Assembly (NCBI GenBank): GCA_046331625.1
Contig: JAXLQL010000030.1
Coordinates: 28,831 to 92,830 of the forward strand
Direction: 5' to 3'
From: JAXLQL01 sp046331625
Lineage (GTDB): Bacteria > Acidobacteriota > Terriglobia > Bryobacterales > Bryobacteraceae
Length of the DNA: 64,000 nucleotides
Each line of letters begins with the position of its first letter. Positions within the stretch are counted from its first letter, which is position 1. The notes under the pieces were generated by a model. The model did not search any database and was not told the origin of the DNA. It worked only from the letters and a program-made list of their open reading frames with translations. The translations under genes and the position numbers were made by a program. Positions 51,892-60,588 of this stretch are shown here, one piece after another.

Positions 51892-53424
51892 TCATTGCAC
51901 CACCTCCAACGGAGTCAGATTCACCGACCCATCCGCGGCCCACACATCGGTCCCGATCACCGTCTTGTCCGGATCGGACTCCGTGCGCGCCGCATCGTCA
52001 TCGCGAAAATAGTAGTTGCTGCCAGCCTTGGCGCGATAGTGGTTGCCTTGCCCGTCCGTCAGCCGAACCGTCCCCGAGAGCACATCGTCCACCCCGCGCG
52101 CCCGGCGATCCGCCGCGGCCATGCGCTCTTCGAACATGCGCTGCCCGTTCTGGCGCGACTCCTCGAGTGACCGCATGATCGCCTGATGATCGCGCTGCGC
52201 CGCCGCGCGATTCGCCATCACCCACTGCACATTCCACCGAACCGACGAGGCCACGCGTCCGAACAGCGCCGCGATCTCGGGTTCCCGCGCGGCCGGACCG
52301 ATGTACCCCGCTACCTCGCGCGAATACTGGCCCCCCGTGAGGGTCGCATCGGGTGACTGCAGAAACAACAGCGTGGTCACGAAAGCTCCGGCCACGGGTT
52401 GCCCACCGCGCGTACCTTCGAAGACCGCTTCGCCGCACAAGTAGCGGAATCCCGCGGGTAGTTGGATCTTGGGGACCAAGTCCGGCCGCGGACGCCTACT
52501 GATCACGCGCGCTCCTTGGATGCGCCACTCAGCGGCGATGCGTTGCACATACTCTTCGGCCACCTGCTCGGCCTGGCGAAACGGGCACCAGTCCATCCCC
52601 TGCATGGGTTGCTGCACCCCGAACGTGTTTTGCCCCGGAATCAGGCAACTGTTCAATCGGACATCACCAAGGATGATGGCGGCGCCGCCATCGGGACTGA
52701 TCAGGCGGTGGCCATTGCGCACATCGTTGTTCGAGATGCGGAGCACGCCCCCCTCCACGCGCCATCCGGCGGGCTTCTCCGCTGTGTACGCTCCTTCGCT
52801 CGGTTCGCGGAATGGCTCCATTGCCACAGCCGGCGCCGGCGCGGCAACCCCCGCCGTATTCTGCGCTCGTGGAGCCGCTTCGTAGCGGAAACTCCGCAGC
52901 ACAGCGAGCAGCTTCGGCTTCGAGGCCGCGAACTGCTGTGCGGGTGCAGCGACCGCGTAGACCATCGCCGTGCGTCGACTGGTTTCGGCGCACAACGCCG
53001 CCCCACGACTCTGTCCATTGCGGAACCCGAAGTTCGCCACCGCGAGACCACGCCCGCTCGCCGTCACGTTCACGTTGCCCGCGCCCGGAAACATACCCCA
53101 CCGGTTGGCGAACGCACCGCGCAGCACCGAGCCGCAATCGCCATCGCGCGCGAGCACCGGAACGATCGAGACGAACTCCGAACGGTCCGCCGCGACCATC
53201 GACACCTGCCCGCGCTCGGCTTTTTCCACCGTCCAACCCGCCGGAAGCGCCACGCGGAATCCGGCCGGATCGCGATGGACGGAAACGGTGACACCGGGCG
53301 CGTCCGCCGCTGGCCGCGGAGACGACGACTTGCCTCCCAACACGATTCCGTCTTTGAGCACTGACCCCAGTGTCTGCGCCGAGGCCCACGCACCGAAACA
53401 CAGCGCCAAGATCGCGAGTATCAT
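51892..53424 (-). CDS. Secreted protein of unknown function, paralogue B
   Basis: The 510-residue protein has a signal peptide (1-16, ending ASAQ) followed by TLGSVLKDGIVLGGK, nearly identical to paralogue A. Two PsbP-like domains follow (FRVALPAGWTVEKAERGQVSMV and AYTAEKPAGWRVEGGVLRI). The end has GTVRLTDGQGNHYRA, then AGSNYYFRDDD, closely matching A. The start overlaps the stop of the 58-residue gene (ATGA on the minus strand), so it is part of the kinase operon. The stop is 16 bases from paralogue A. No function can be assigned. Confidence 0.74.
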   Translation of the reverse strand: MILAILALCFGAWASAQTLGSVLKDGIVLGGKSSSPRPAADAPGVTVSVHRDPAGFRVALPAGWTVEKAERGQVSMVAADRSEFVSIVPVLARDGDCGSVLRGAFANRWGMFPGAGNVNVTASGRGLAVANFGFRNGQSRGAALCAETSRRTAMVYAVAAPAQQFAASKPKLLAVLRSFRYEAAPRAQNTAGVAAPAPAVAMEPFREPSEGAYTAEKPAGWRVEGGVLRISNNDVRNGHRLISPDGGAAIILGDVRLNSCLIPGQNTFGVQQPMQGMDWCPFRQAEQVAEEYVQRIAAEWRIQGARVISRRPRPDLVPKIQLPAGFRYLCGEAVFEGTRGGQPVAGAFVTTLLFLQSPDATLTGGQYSREVAGYIGPAAREPEIAALFGRVASSVRWNVQWVMANRAAAQRDHQAIMRSLEESRQNGQRMFEERMAAADRRARGVDDVLSGTVRLTDGQGNHYRAKAGSNYYFRDDDAARTESDPDKTVIGTDVWAADGSVNLTPLEVVQ

Positions 53425-53597
53425 CGGTGCTCCATCAGTTCCCGGATCACCGGATCCGAAGCCAGCACCTCTTCGATCTCGGCGCGCCGTTCCGGCGGGA
53501 TGGCCGCACCGAGTTGCGACGCATCTAATAGGCGCCGCACTGATTCGCTCTGCTCATCCCAATGGTCCGGGTCATGTGTCGTGACTGGGGAACTCAT
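53421..53597 (-). CDS. Small acidic protein (58 aa), unknown function
   Basis: ATG at 53597 to TGA at 53421. AAAGGA lies 8-13 bases before the start. The product begins MSSPVTTHDPDHWDEQSE and ends SDPVIRELMEHR; it is acidic and helical in its second half (ERRAEIEEVLASDP). It overlaps the start of paralogue B (ATGA), which strongly supports translation. It falls below common ORF length limits and is easily missed. With the kinase before it and the secreted proteins after, it may be an adaptor or anti-sigma-like helper, but nothing in it identifies a family. Confidence 0.7.
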   Translation of the reverse strand: MSSPVTTHDPDHWDEQSESVRRLLDASQLGAAIPPERRAEIEEVLASDPVIRELMEHR

Positions 53598-53662
53598 TCA
53601 CGCATCCTTTCGACAAACCAGTTATCGATGCTCCACCGCAGTGGTTGCCGCTCTTCGCGCCT

Positions 53663-55558
53663 TCAGCGGAGAGCCCTCCGTAATTCCTTCACCATTCGCT
53701 CGGCCACCCGCTCCATGTCTTTGTCGCGAAAGGCGCCCGTGATCGGCTTCTTGTCGCCCACCTCGTGCTGCCACAGGATCACCTTGCCGCTGCGGTCGAT
53801 CAGGATCGCCGTCGTGCGGACTTTGTCCGACAAGCCAAACACCCGGCCCGCGCGCGAGACAGTGCCGCCCTTCTTGTCTTCCACTTGGAGCTTCATCACC
53901 GCGTCCGCGCCAGCCGCGCTACGCAGGGTCTTCACTCGCGCACCCAGTTCGCGGTCAATCGCAGCTACGATCAACTCGTCCAACTCGCCTGGCATCTTCT
54001 CGACGAAGATTGATTGCACATCGGAAAGCAGCGTGATGGGCCGAACGTGTTCGGGCTCCACACGGGGAGCCGGCGCGACCGGCGCTGGCGCGGGTGTTGG
54101 AAGTTGCGGAGCGCTCGACATGGGAGCGGGCTCTTTCTCCGCCGGTCCCTGATAGCGCGATCCAACCGTATCGAGCAGCGCCTTGTCGGCGCCGGCCGCT
54201 CCCAATGCGGCGGCGTTGACCGGCGTCAGCCGGAAGTTCACTCCACGGCGAGCGACCTCGGAGCGAATCTCGCCGAGCAACGGAGGCGTTGCCGCTCGCA
54301 GCGCCGCCACCAGCCCCGCCAGATGAATGGGACGCGCGCCTGCGAGCCCCGAAGCCAGCCCGTCCGTCTTGTCGAGCAACGCCAGCACCGGCTTCCGATC
54401 GGGCTGGGCGGGTGCGGCGGGCGCTGGAATTTTCGCTGGCTGCGCAGGCGGAGGAGTGGGTTCGCTCGAGCGCGGCGCCGAGACATCAGGCGGAGGGTGG
54501 AACGGAATCGGAGTCGGGTCCGGCTCCGGGATCACCGGGGTATCGCCCGTCTTCGGCTTCGGACCATCGGATACTTGCGGCGGTGTGGCTTTCCACGGAT
54601 CCACCGGCGGATTCATCATGCGGTTGATCCCGAGAGCCAGCCCCACCAACGCCACACCCGCCGCCACTCCGCCCACCAGCGCTCGATTCCGATTGCTCGG
54701 GGCAGGCTTGGCGGCTGGACCCGGCGCGGGCGTGATCGCAGCCAACGGCAACAACGCACCCAAGGCGGAGGAAAACTCCATGGCGGTGGAGTAGCGGGCA
54801 TTGGGATTCTTCGCCAGTGCGCGCATCACCGCCGCTTCGGCATCGGGCGGAATCGCGACGCCCAGACCCGCGAGCGATGGCGGCGGCTGCATCACATGCG
54901 CGTTCAACAACTCGTAGTCGCTGGCGGCGGAAAACGGAATCCGGCCACTCAACATCTCATAGAGCACCACGCCCATCGAGTAGAGGTCTGAGGACGGACC
55001 CGCGGCTACCCCCTGAATCCGTTCCGGCGCCAGGTATTCGAGCGTCCCCACCACGCTGCCTTCGCGAGTGGTCTTGGGACCGCTGGCCATCATCTGCGCG
55101 ATTCCGAAATCCATCAACTTGGCGCCGCCGTGCACGGGCAGCATGATGTTTGCGGGTTTGATGTCACGATGCAGGATGCCTTGCGAGTGCGCGTGATTCA
55201 AGCCTTCGAGGATGAGCCGCGTCAGTTGGAACGCATCGGTCCACGGCATCGGCCCGGTACGCGCCAACCGTTGCTCGAGCGTCTCGCCCGGCACGTACTC
55301 CATCACCATGTAGAACTCCGTGCCGTCACGGAAGAACGTGTAGAGCTGCGCGATGGAAGGATGATTCAACCGTGCGAGCGTGACGGCTTCCGAGCGAAAA
55401 CGGTCGATCGTTTCGGGCTCCGCCGCGGCGTTCACCTTCAGAGCCTTCATCGCCACTTCGCGCTCCACCATCAGGTCCAGCGCCCGATAGACCTTGCCCA
55501 TGGCTCCTTCGCCGAGCTTGTCGATGACGCAGTAGTTTCCGATCTTGAGGCCGGTCAT
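53663..55558 (-). CDS. Ser/Thr protein kinase with membrane anchor and extracytoplasmic domain
   Basis: The 631-residue protein has a kinase domain (about 6-265): GEGAMGKVYRALD, Lys in VAMKALK, catalytic loop HRDIKPANIM, MDFGIAQ, and PE in YLAPERIQG. One membrane helix lies at about 330-350 (ALVGGVAAGVALVGLALGI). A long Pro-rich linker leads to a C-terminal domain (about 490-631) ending GKVILWQHEVGDKKPITGAF. I start at ATG 55558, which overlaps the stop of the phosphatase gene (ATGA); longer extensions run through that gene in another frame. PknB-type kinases with outer domains sense envelope signals. Confidence 0.9.
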   Translation of the reverse strand: MTGLKIGNYCVIDKLGEGAMGKVYRALDLMVEREVAMKALKVNAAAEPETIDRFRSEAVTLARLNHPSIAQLYTFFRDGTEFYMVMEYVPGETLEQRLARTGPMPWTDAFQLTRLILEGLNHAHSQGILHRDIKPANIMLPVHGGAKLMDFGIAQMMASGPKTTREGSVVGTLEYLAPERIQGVAAGPSSDLYSMGVVLYEMLSGRIPFSAASDYELLNAHVMQPPPSLAGLGVAIPPDAEAAVMRALAKNPNARYSTAMEFSSALGALLPLAAITPAPGPAAKPAPSNRNRALVGGVAAGVALVGLALGINRMMNPPVDPWKATPPQVSDGPKPKTGDTPVIPEPDPTPIPFHPPPDVSAPRSSEPTPPPAQPAKIPAPAAPAQPDRKPVLALLDKTDGLASGLAGARPIHLAGLVAALRAATPPLLGEIRSEVARRGVNFRLTPVNAAALGAAGADKALLDTVGSRYQGPAEKEPAPMSSAPQLPTPAPAPVAPAPRVEPEHVRPITLLSDVQSIFVEKMPGELDELIVAAIDRELGARVKTLRSAAGADAVMKLQVEDKKGGTVSRAGRVFGLSDKVRTTAILIDRSGKVILWQHEVGDKKPITGAFRDKDMERVAERMVKELRRALR

Positions 55559-56370
55559 GCAGGCTCCGCGCGCCCCACGTGCAAAACAGCTACGGTGACG
55601 TTGTCGCTGCACTCGCGCCGCGTCGCCAGTGCGATCAAATCGGCGCAGGCGCGCTCCGGTTGGCGGGCACGCGCCGCCACCTCGGCGATTTCGCGATCTG
55701 AGATCGTTTCGTACAAGCCGTCGGAACACAACACGAACCGGTCATCGGGCTGCAACGGGAACGGATCCTTCCAACACGACACCTCGAGCTTGTCGTGCGT
55801 GCCCATCGCCCGCGTAATCACGTTGCGATCCTCATGGTGGGCCGCTTCGGCCAGCGTGATCACGCCCTTGTTGACCAACTGCATCGTGGCCGAGTGATCT
55901 TCGGTCATGCGATACGTCTCGCCGCCGCGCACCAGGTACACGCGGCTGTCTCCCACATGGGCAGCCCAGGCAACACCGCTGATCACCGCCACGGCAGTGC
56001 AGGTGGTGCCCATGCCCGCTAGCTTGGGCTCCTTGCGGGCGCGATCGAAAATGGCGCGATTGGCCCCCTGGAATGCCGTGACCAACGCCTCTTGCGGGGA
56101 CTCCGAACTCGCATAGTAGCTCCTGGCAATGTAGTCGACGGCGAGATTCGAGGCGATCTCCCCCCCTTCATGGCCGCCCATGCCATCGGCCACCACCGCG
56201 AGAATTCCCTTCTGCGCGAGCGCGTCGCGGTCTGGCACGATCACCGTGGCGGAGTCTTCGTTGTTGGCGCGCGTGGGGCCGCGGTCTGAGAGAAAACTCG
56301 CCGACACGGGATAGCGGTCAAACGATAGGTAGTGGAACTCGGCGGTAGCCTTGATCGTTGCTCTGGGCAT
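55555..56370 (-). CDS. PP2C-family Ser/Thr protein phosphatase
   Basis: The 271-residue protein shows PP2C metal-binding motifs: SDRGPTRANNEDSATV, VVADGMGGHEGGEIAS, AWAAHVGDSRVYLVRGG, LCSDGLYE, and SDNVTVAVL at the end, giving the metal-ligand Asp set. These enzymes reverse Ser/Thr kinase action using Mn/Mg. It lies between two kinase genes, coupled to the downstream one by a 4-base overlap and 10 bases from the upstream one, so it should reset the same signalling path. Confidence 0.93.
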   Translation of the reverse strand: MPRATIKATAEFHYLSFDRYPVSASFLSDRGPTRANNEDSATVIVPDRDALAQKGILAVVADGMGGHEGGEIASNLAVDYIARSYYASSESPQEALVTAFQGANRAIFDRARKEPKLAGMGTTCTAVAVISGVAWAAHVGDSRVYLVRGGETYRMTEDHSATMQLVNKGVITLAEAAHHEDRNVITRAMGTHDKLEVSCWKDPFPLQPDDRFVLCSDGLYETISDREIAEVAARARQPERACADLIALATRRECSDNVTVAVLHVGRAEPA

Positions 56371-56380
56371 GTTGCCTCTT

Positions 56381-57517
56381 TCAGCGCGCGCGACTCATCG
56401 TGTAGCTGTAGACTTTTCGCTCGCTCACTTCGAACTGGACGGGCTGCTCCTGGAATCCGTCTCCGCGCAGAACCAGGTTCACGGTCTCGCCCATCTTTCC
56501 GGTTCGGACAAAGGGCGTTCGTCCGGCATAGCGGCCGTTCTCCCACACTTCTGCAGGGCCGTTGGTCACCTCGACGGTTACTGCCTGCTGGCCACCGCCC
56601 GTACCTGCTCCGGCCCAGGTCAACAGAACGGCGGCCAGCAGCAGCACAGCAGCGGCCATGGCGATCCATCGCCCAAATGGACCGGGCGCCACTACTGAAG
56701 TCGATGCTGCCCCGCGAAGCAACCGCCGCAGCGCGTCGCAGCTTGCCACGCGGCGTCCGGGTTCCTTCTCGAGGCAACGCATCACGACTTGACTCAGATC
56801 CTCCGGGACTCCTGTCACGACCGCCGCGGGAGGCGTGGGCGTGCGGCTGAGAATCGCCTCATGCATCGCGGCCGGCTGAGCCGCGGCGAAGGCGGGCTGG
56901 CCGGTCAACATCTCGTAGCCAAGCAGGCCGATCGCCCAGATCTCGGAGGCTTCGGAAGCCAGTTGCCCGCGCAGCACCTCGGGAGCCAGATTCTCCGGTG
57001 TGCCGATCACCATCCCCTCTTGCGTGAGTCGCGAGCCGAGACGATACCGGGCAATCCCGAAGTCGAGCAGCTTCGCTTGACCCTCGGGCGTGAGCTTGAC
57101 GTTGGCTGCCTTGAGGTCGCGGTGGAGGATTCCTTTGCTGTGCAGGTATCCGATCGCGCCGGCGATCTGGTCCAGGATCTGCCTCACCTGTTCCGGCGGG
57201 ATGGGGCCGCGTAGGGCGATCCGCGAATGAAGCGTCTCGCCGGGTACGAACTCCATGACGATGCATGGCCGGTCTTCATAGAGGAACATCTCATGGAAGG
57301 CGGCGATGCCGGAATGTGCAATTTCGGAGTGGATCCGGCCCTCGCTCAGAAAGCGCTTCCACTGTGCGTCATCGGGCACGGCGCCGTGGAGCGTCTTGAG
57401 TGCGCGGCTTGCGCCAGAGGCGGTGTCGGTAACGCGCCACACCTCGCCCATGCCTCCGGCGCCCACGCGCTCTTCCACGCGGTATCGCCCGCACATGGTT
57501 CCGGGTTGGATGCTCAT
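56381..57517 (-). CDS. Ser/Thr protein kinase with C-terminal PEGA-like domain
   Basis: The 378-residue protein has a kinase domain (about 11-270): GAGGMGEVWRVTD, Lys in RALKTLHG, HRDLKAANVKLT, LDFGIARY and APE in NLAPEVLRG. A membrane helix follows (about 288-308), then an outer domain with VTVEVTNGPAEVWENGRYAGRTP, resembling a PEGA repeat. It starts 24 bases after the stop of the FHA-protease gene. The kinase may phosphorylate the threonine-recognising FHA partner. Confidence 0.9.
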   Translation of the reverse strand: MSIQPGTMCGRYRVEERVGAGGMGEVWRVTDTASGASRALKTLHGAVPDDAQWKRFLSEGRIHSEIAHSGIAAFHEMFLYEDRPCIVMEFVPGETLHSRIALRGPIPPEQVRQILDQIAGAIGYLHSKGILHRDLKAANVKLTPEGQAKLLDFGIARYRLGSRLTQEGMVIGTPENLAPEVLRGQLASEASEIWAIGLLGYEMLTGQPAFAAAQPAAMHEAILSRTPTPPAAVVTGVPEDLSQVVMRCLEKEPGRRVASCDALRRLLRGAASTSVVAPGPFGRWIAMAAAVLLLAAVLLTWAGAGTGGGQQAVTVEVTNGPAEVWENGRYAGRTPFVRTGKMGETVNLVLRGDGFQEQPVQFEVSERKVYSYTMSRAR

Positions 57518-57541
57518 GGCCCGATCTCCGCGCCGCGATGC

Positions 57542-59239
57542 CTACATCACTTTGTTCGTGCCCATCAGTTCCATGCCGTAGCGGATCGGCACGGCGAAGG
57601 TGATCGTGGCATCCTGGCCCACGGTGCCGGAAGTGAAGATCCCGATCACCCGGCCTTTGTCATCGAACACCGGGCCGCCGCTGTTGCCTCCGCCCGTGGA
57701 GTTGATGGTGAGCTGGATGACGTCTCCCATCGTCGAATAGGTGGCCTCGTTGAATCCGGCCTGCCCGCGGATGACGCGGCCCACGTTGCCGACGCTCAGC
57801 GTCGGGTCGGGAATCACCTTGGCTTCCGAGTTCGAGCGGAACACGTCCTTCGACTGAACCGCGCCCACCACCACGGGCGAGACACCCGGATATCCCAGCA
57901 CCACCAGCGGATCGCCCACGGCGATCTTGTCGTAGTTGTCGAACAGCTCCACTTTGCGCAGACTGCGAGGCAAGTCGACCTTGACCATCGCCACGTCGAT
58001 CTGATCGGAGACGCGCGCGAGTTTGGCCGGCACGCGTACGCGGTTCTTGGCGAAGGTGACATCGAGGTAGTCATTGCGGCCTTCGATGAGCTTGCCGCTG
58101 ATCGACTTGGGCACCAGCTTGAAGTTGCCGGAATCCGGCGTGCCCTGGATGATCAGCTTGGCGTCAGCCGGAACCCACGCCGGGAAGCTGCGCCCTCCGA
58201 TCGGCGTCACGTTCTTGATCTTCATTTCCTGGTCGAGATCGAGCACCACGCCCACTTGGTCAGGGAAGTGGTAGCGGGTGAACCAGGTGGCGGCCACGTG
58301 GCGATTCGTCAAAACGAAGCCATCCGACGAAACCACGAAGCCCGAGCCGCTGTGCATGCCGCCGATGGCCTTGTACTTGCCGCCCCCGTCATCGGTGGAG
58401 AGCAGCGGTTCGATGCCGCCTTCGAGCTTCATGAAGGCGGGAAGGTAAGGCGGTCCGTTGGGGATGATTTCCTTTGACTGGCCCTCCTGATCGGTGATCT
58501 TGTTGGGCATCGCCACTTGGTAGAGCTGTCGGCCGCTCTCGACGTCGACGATCTTCCAGCCCGCTTCGAAGTAAACCACCGAGTCCGTGTTGGCGGCCGA
58601 GATCTGCGCAGGAGTCTGCTTGCCGTCACTGACGATGGCGGGTCCGCGCCGGGCGAAGTACAGCGCTGCTCCTCCGCCAACCACGGCGATGGCCGCGATG
58701 GCCGCCACCAGTTGCATGGAGTTCTTCTTCTGGCCCGTGGCGATCATGCGCTCGACAGTCGCTTTGCTCGGGCCCGCCGCGCCGGGACCAGAGATCACGG
58801 GTGTGACGGCGCTCGGGATCGGCGGGGGCGCGGCCGCTTCGCGCGTCATGGCCGGAGGGGGCAGTTGCGTGGCCAGCCGAGTGGGCTTTACGGCGGGCGC
58901 CGGGCGCGGCTCGAGGTCAAACTCCAGTTCCGGGCCGCCGGGTCCCAACTGGATGATGTCGCCGGGCGTGAGCGCCACCTCGCCCGAGATGCGCTGCTTG
59001 TTGAGGAAGGTGCCGTTGCGGGAGCCGAGGTCGCTGAGCTGGCAGGTGGGAGGAGTGCCCGCCGAGATCGAGATCTTGGAGTGCATGCGGCTGACCACAT
59101 CGTCTTTGTCTTGGTCGAGCGCGATTTCGCACGAGGGGTCGCGGCCGAGGCTGAGGCTGCGGTGGCGGTCGAGCGGGAACTCGGTGGCGGAGCCAGCCTT
59201 ACCACCGTTGCGGTGGCGAATGATGATTTTGGGTTCCAT
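57542..59239 (-). CDS. FHA-domain / membrane / trypsin-like serine protease fusion
   Basis: The 565-residue protein has an N-terminal FHA domain (about 18-105: SLGRDPSCEIALDQD, SRMHSKI, LGSRNGTFLN), which binds phosphothreonine. A Pro-rich linker and a membrane helix (about 175-195) follow, then a trypsin-like domain (about 270-530). His314 (LTNRHVAATW) and Ser520 (GGGNSGGPVF) are intact, and an Asp is present in DVAMVKVDL, so it is likely active, with the protease outside and FHA inside. It is the first gene of the minus-strand signalling block and is the clearest link between kinase signals and envelope proteolysis. Confidence 0.9.
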   Translation of the reverse strand: MEPKIIIRHRNGGKAGSATEFPLDRHRSLSLGRDPSCEIALDQDKDDVVSRMHSKISISAGTPPTCQLSDLGSRNGTFLNKQRISGEVALTPGDIIQLGPGGPELEFDLEPRPAPAVKPTRLATQLPPPAMTREAAAPPPIPSAVTPVISGPGAAGPSKATVERMIATGQKKNSMQLVAAIAAIAVVGGGAALYFARRGPAIVSDGKQTPAQISAANTDSVVYFEAGWKIVDVESGRQLYQVAMPNKITDQEGQSKEIIPNGPPYLPAFMKLEGGIEPLLSTDDGGGKYKAIGGMHSGSGFVVSSDGFVLTNRHVAATWFTRYHFPDQVGVVLDLDQEMKIKNVTPIGGRSFPAWVPADAKLIIQGTPDSGNFKLVPKSISGKLIEGRNDYLDVTFAKNRVRVPAKLARVSDQIDVAMVKVDLPRSLRKVELFDNYDKIAVGDPLVVLGYPGVSPVVVGAVQSKDVFRSNSEAKVIPDPTLSVGNVGRVIRGQAGFNEATYSTMGDVIQLTINSTGGGNSGGPVFDDKGRVIGIFTSGTVGQDATITFAVPIRYGMELMGTNKVM

Positions 59240-59304
59240 AGGCGTTCGGGGTAGTTATCGAGGTCTCGCGCCTGAGGTTGCTTACGCGGGCTCCGCCTGC
59301 CGGT

Positions 59305-59345
59305 TGTGGGGCAGGCTTCAGCCTGCGCGGGACTTCAGTCCCGCT
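59305..59345 (+). repeat. Twin-hairpin repeat unit (REP-like)
   Basis: This is a full unit identical to that at 801-841, here in a divergent gap (minus-strand FHA-protease start at 59239 and plus-strand gene start at 59456), unlike most other units, which lie between or after gene ends. Confidence 0.85.
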
Positions 59346-59455
59346 CTGCCCGCTCGCGCGTACCGTGTCTTGGGAAAATCGTATCTCTCTTCCCCTCAAT
59401 CATTTCCCTGGATCGATTTTGCAAGCCCGCACCGCCCTCCCGCTACAACGGGACC

Positions 59456-60070
59456 ATGATGACTGACCGCAAACTCGAAGCCAATCGCGCCAACGCGCAG
59501 CACTCAACCGGACCCCGCACCCCGGAAGGCAAGGCCGCCTCTTCCCGGAATGCGACCACCCACGGACTCTTCTCCGCCACGTTCGCCGTCGCGCGGCAGG
59601 ACCGCGAAGAGTTCGACATCTTCCTCGAACTCCAGCGCGAAGAACTCCGCCCGCAAGGCATCAACGAGGAACTCATCTTCTCGAACCTCGTCCAAGCCGC
59701 GTGGAAAATCGAAGCCACCCGCCGTCTCGAGATGCAAGCCCTCGCCGAACAGAACGAAGCCAAGCTCGACAAATACGGAAGGTACGCCACCCGTTTCGAG
59801 CGCGCCTACTATCGCGCCCTCTCCGAGCTCCGCAAGCTGCAGACCGAACGAGCCCAACGCGAAGCGCCCACGCAACCCATGGGAGACGCGCCGCCGCTCG
59901 CTGACTCCGCCAAGCTGAAAAAACGAACCCAACCTGCACCCAACCGCGACCCCCTCACGGACCGCCTCAACGCCGAGTCCCGCTGGACAATGGCCCACCT
60001 CCGCGCCCGCAAAGCCGGCATCGCCACACCACCTGTGCGCGAGTTCGCCGCCGATGCTGACCAAGGTTGA
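59456..60070 (+). CDS. Hypothetical protein with 'GPRTPEGK...NATTHGL' motif
   Basis: The 204-residue protein begins with a motif common to a family of Solibacter-like hypothetical proteins: ANRANAQHSTGPRTPEGKAA (about residues 9-28), then SRNATTHGL. The middle is a charged helical region (EFDIFLELQREELRPQG ... YYRALSELRKLQTERAQRE), and the end is disordered and basic. I start at ATG 59456; an alternative ATG follows at 59459. Function unknown. Such proteins are often in multiple copies per genome, so a link to mobile DNA is possible. Confidence 0.65.
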   Translation: MMTDRKLEANRANAQHSTGPRTPEGKAASSRNATTHGLFSATFAVARQDREEFDIFLELQREELRPQGINEELIFSNLVQAAWKIEATRRLEMQALAEQNEAKLDKYGRYATRFERAYYRALSELRKLQTERAQREAPTQPMGDAPPLADSAKLKKRTQPAPNRDPLTDRLNAESRWTMAHLRARKAGIATPPVREFAADADQG

Positions 60071-60588
60071 ATCTCTCTACTTCAGCCGCCCGGACTATCC
60101 CGAACTCGACGCCGGTTCCGATGTCGGCAGCCTTTCCGCGTGTGCAGGACAGCTCGGGAATCCAGTGCTCACCCACTACGATGGGGACAAGAGCGAAGGT
60201 GGGCGAGCAATCTCGAGGACCGTAACGCACGTAAGGCTCGAGCAGACATCGAAGGCAGCGATGGGCAGGCCGGCCCTGCGCTGAAGGAGCCGAACCGGGA
60301 GAAGGGCACCGGCAGCGTCGAAATATGACCATCGGACCGAGGGATCCGCGTGACGTCGAAGGGCTGAAAGTGGACGGACAACTTCTTTGGAGGCGGCACA
60401 AAGTGTCTTCTCCAGGCACCCAGTACTTCTCTCCACCGCCGCCAGCACTCGCGTGCCAGCGCTTCGATTCCCGCCAGAAGACTCGCGCCGATGCTCGTCG
60501 CGTCCGTCCCGTCAGCCTGGAAACCAGGCAACCACTCGATCGCCAGCACCAGATACGTCAGCGCGGTGATGAGGTCGCCAGGCCCATC
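60071..60588. other. 518-base gap without a recognisable gene
   Basis: No RNA gene or convincing coding region was found. A minus-strand frame (60169-60549) directly continues the reading frame of the HlyD gene past its stop: it begins with a plausible stretch (LITALTYLVLAIEWLPGF ... LLAGIEALARECWRRW) but turns low in similarity to anything, with Arg/Ser/Pro-rich composition. It may be an old C-terminal extension or a small decayed gene. Confidence 0.4.
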
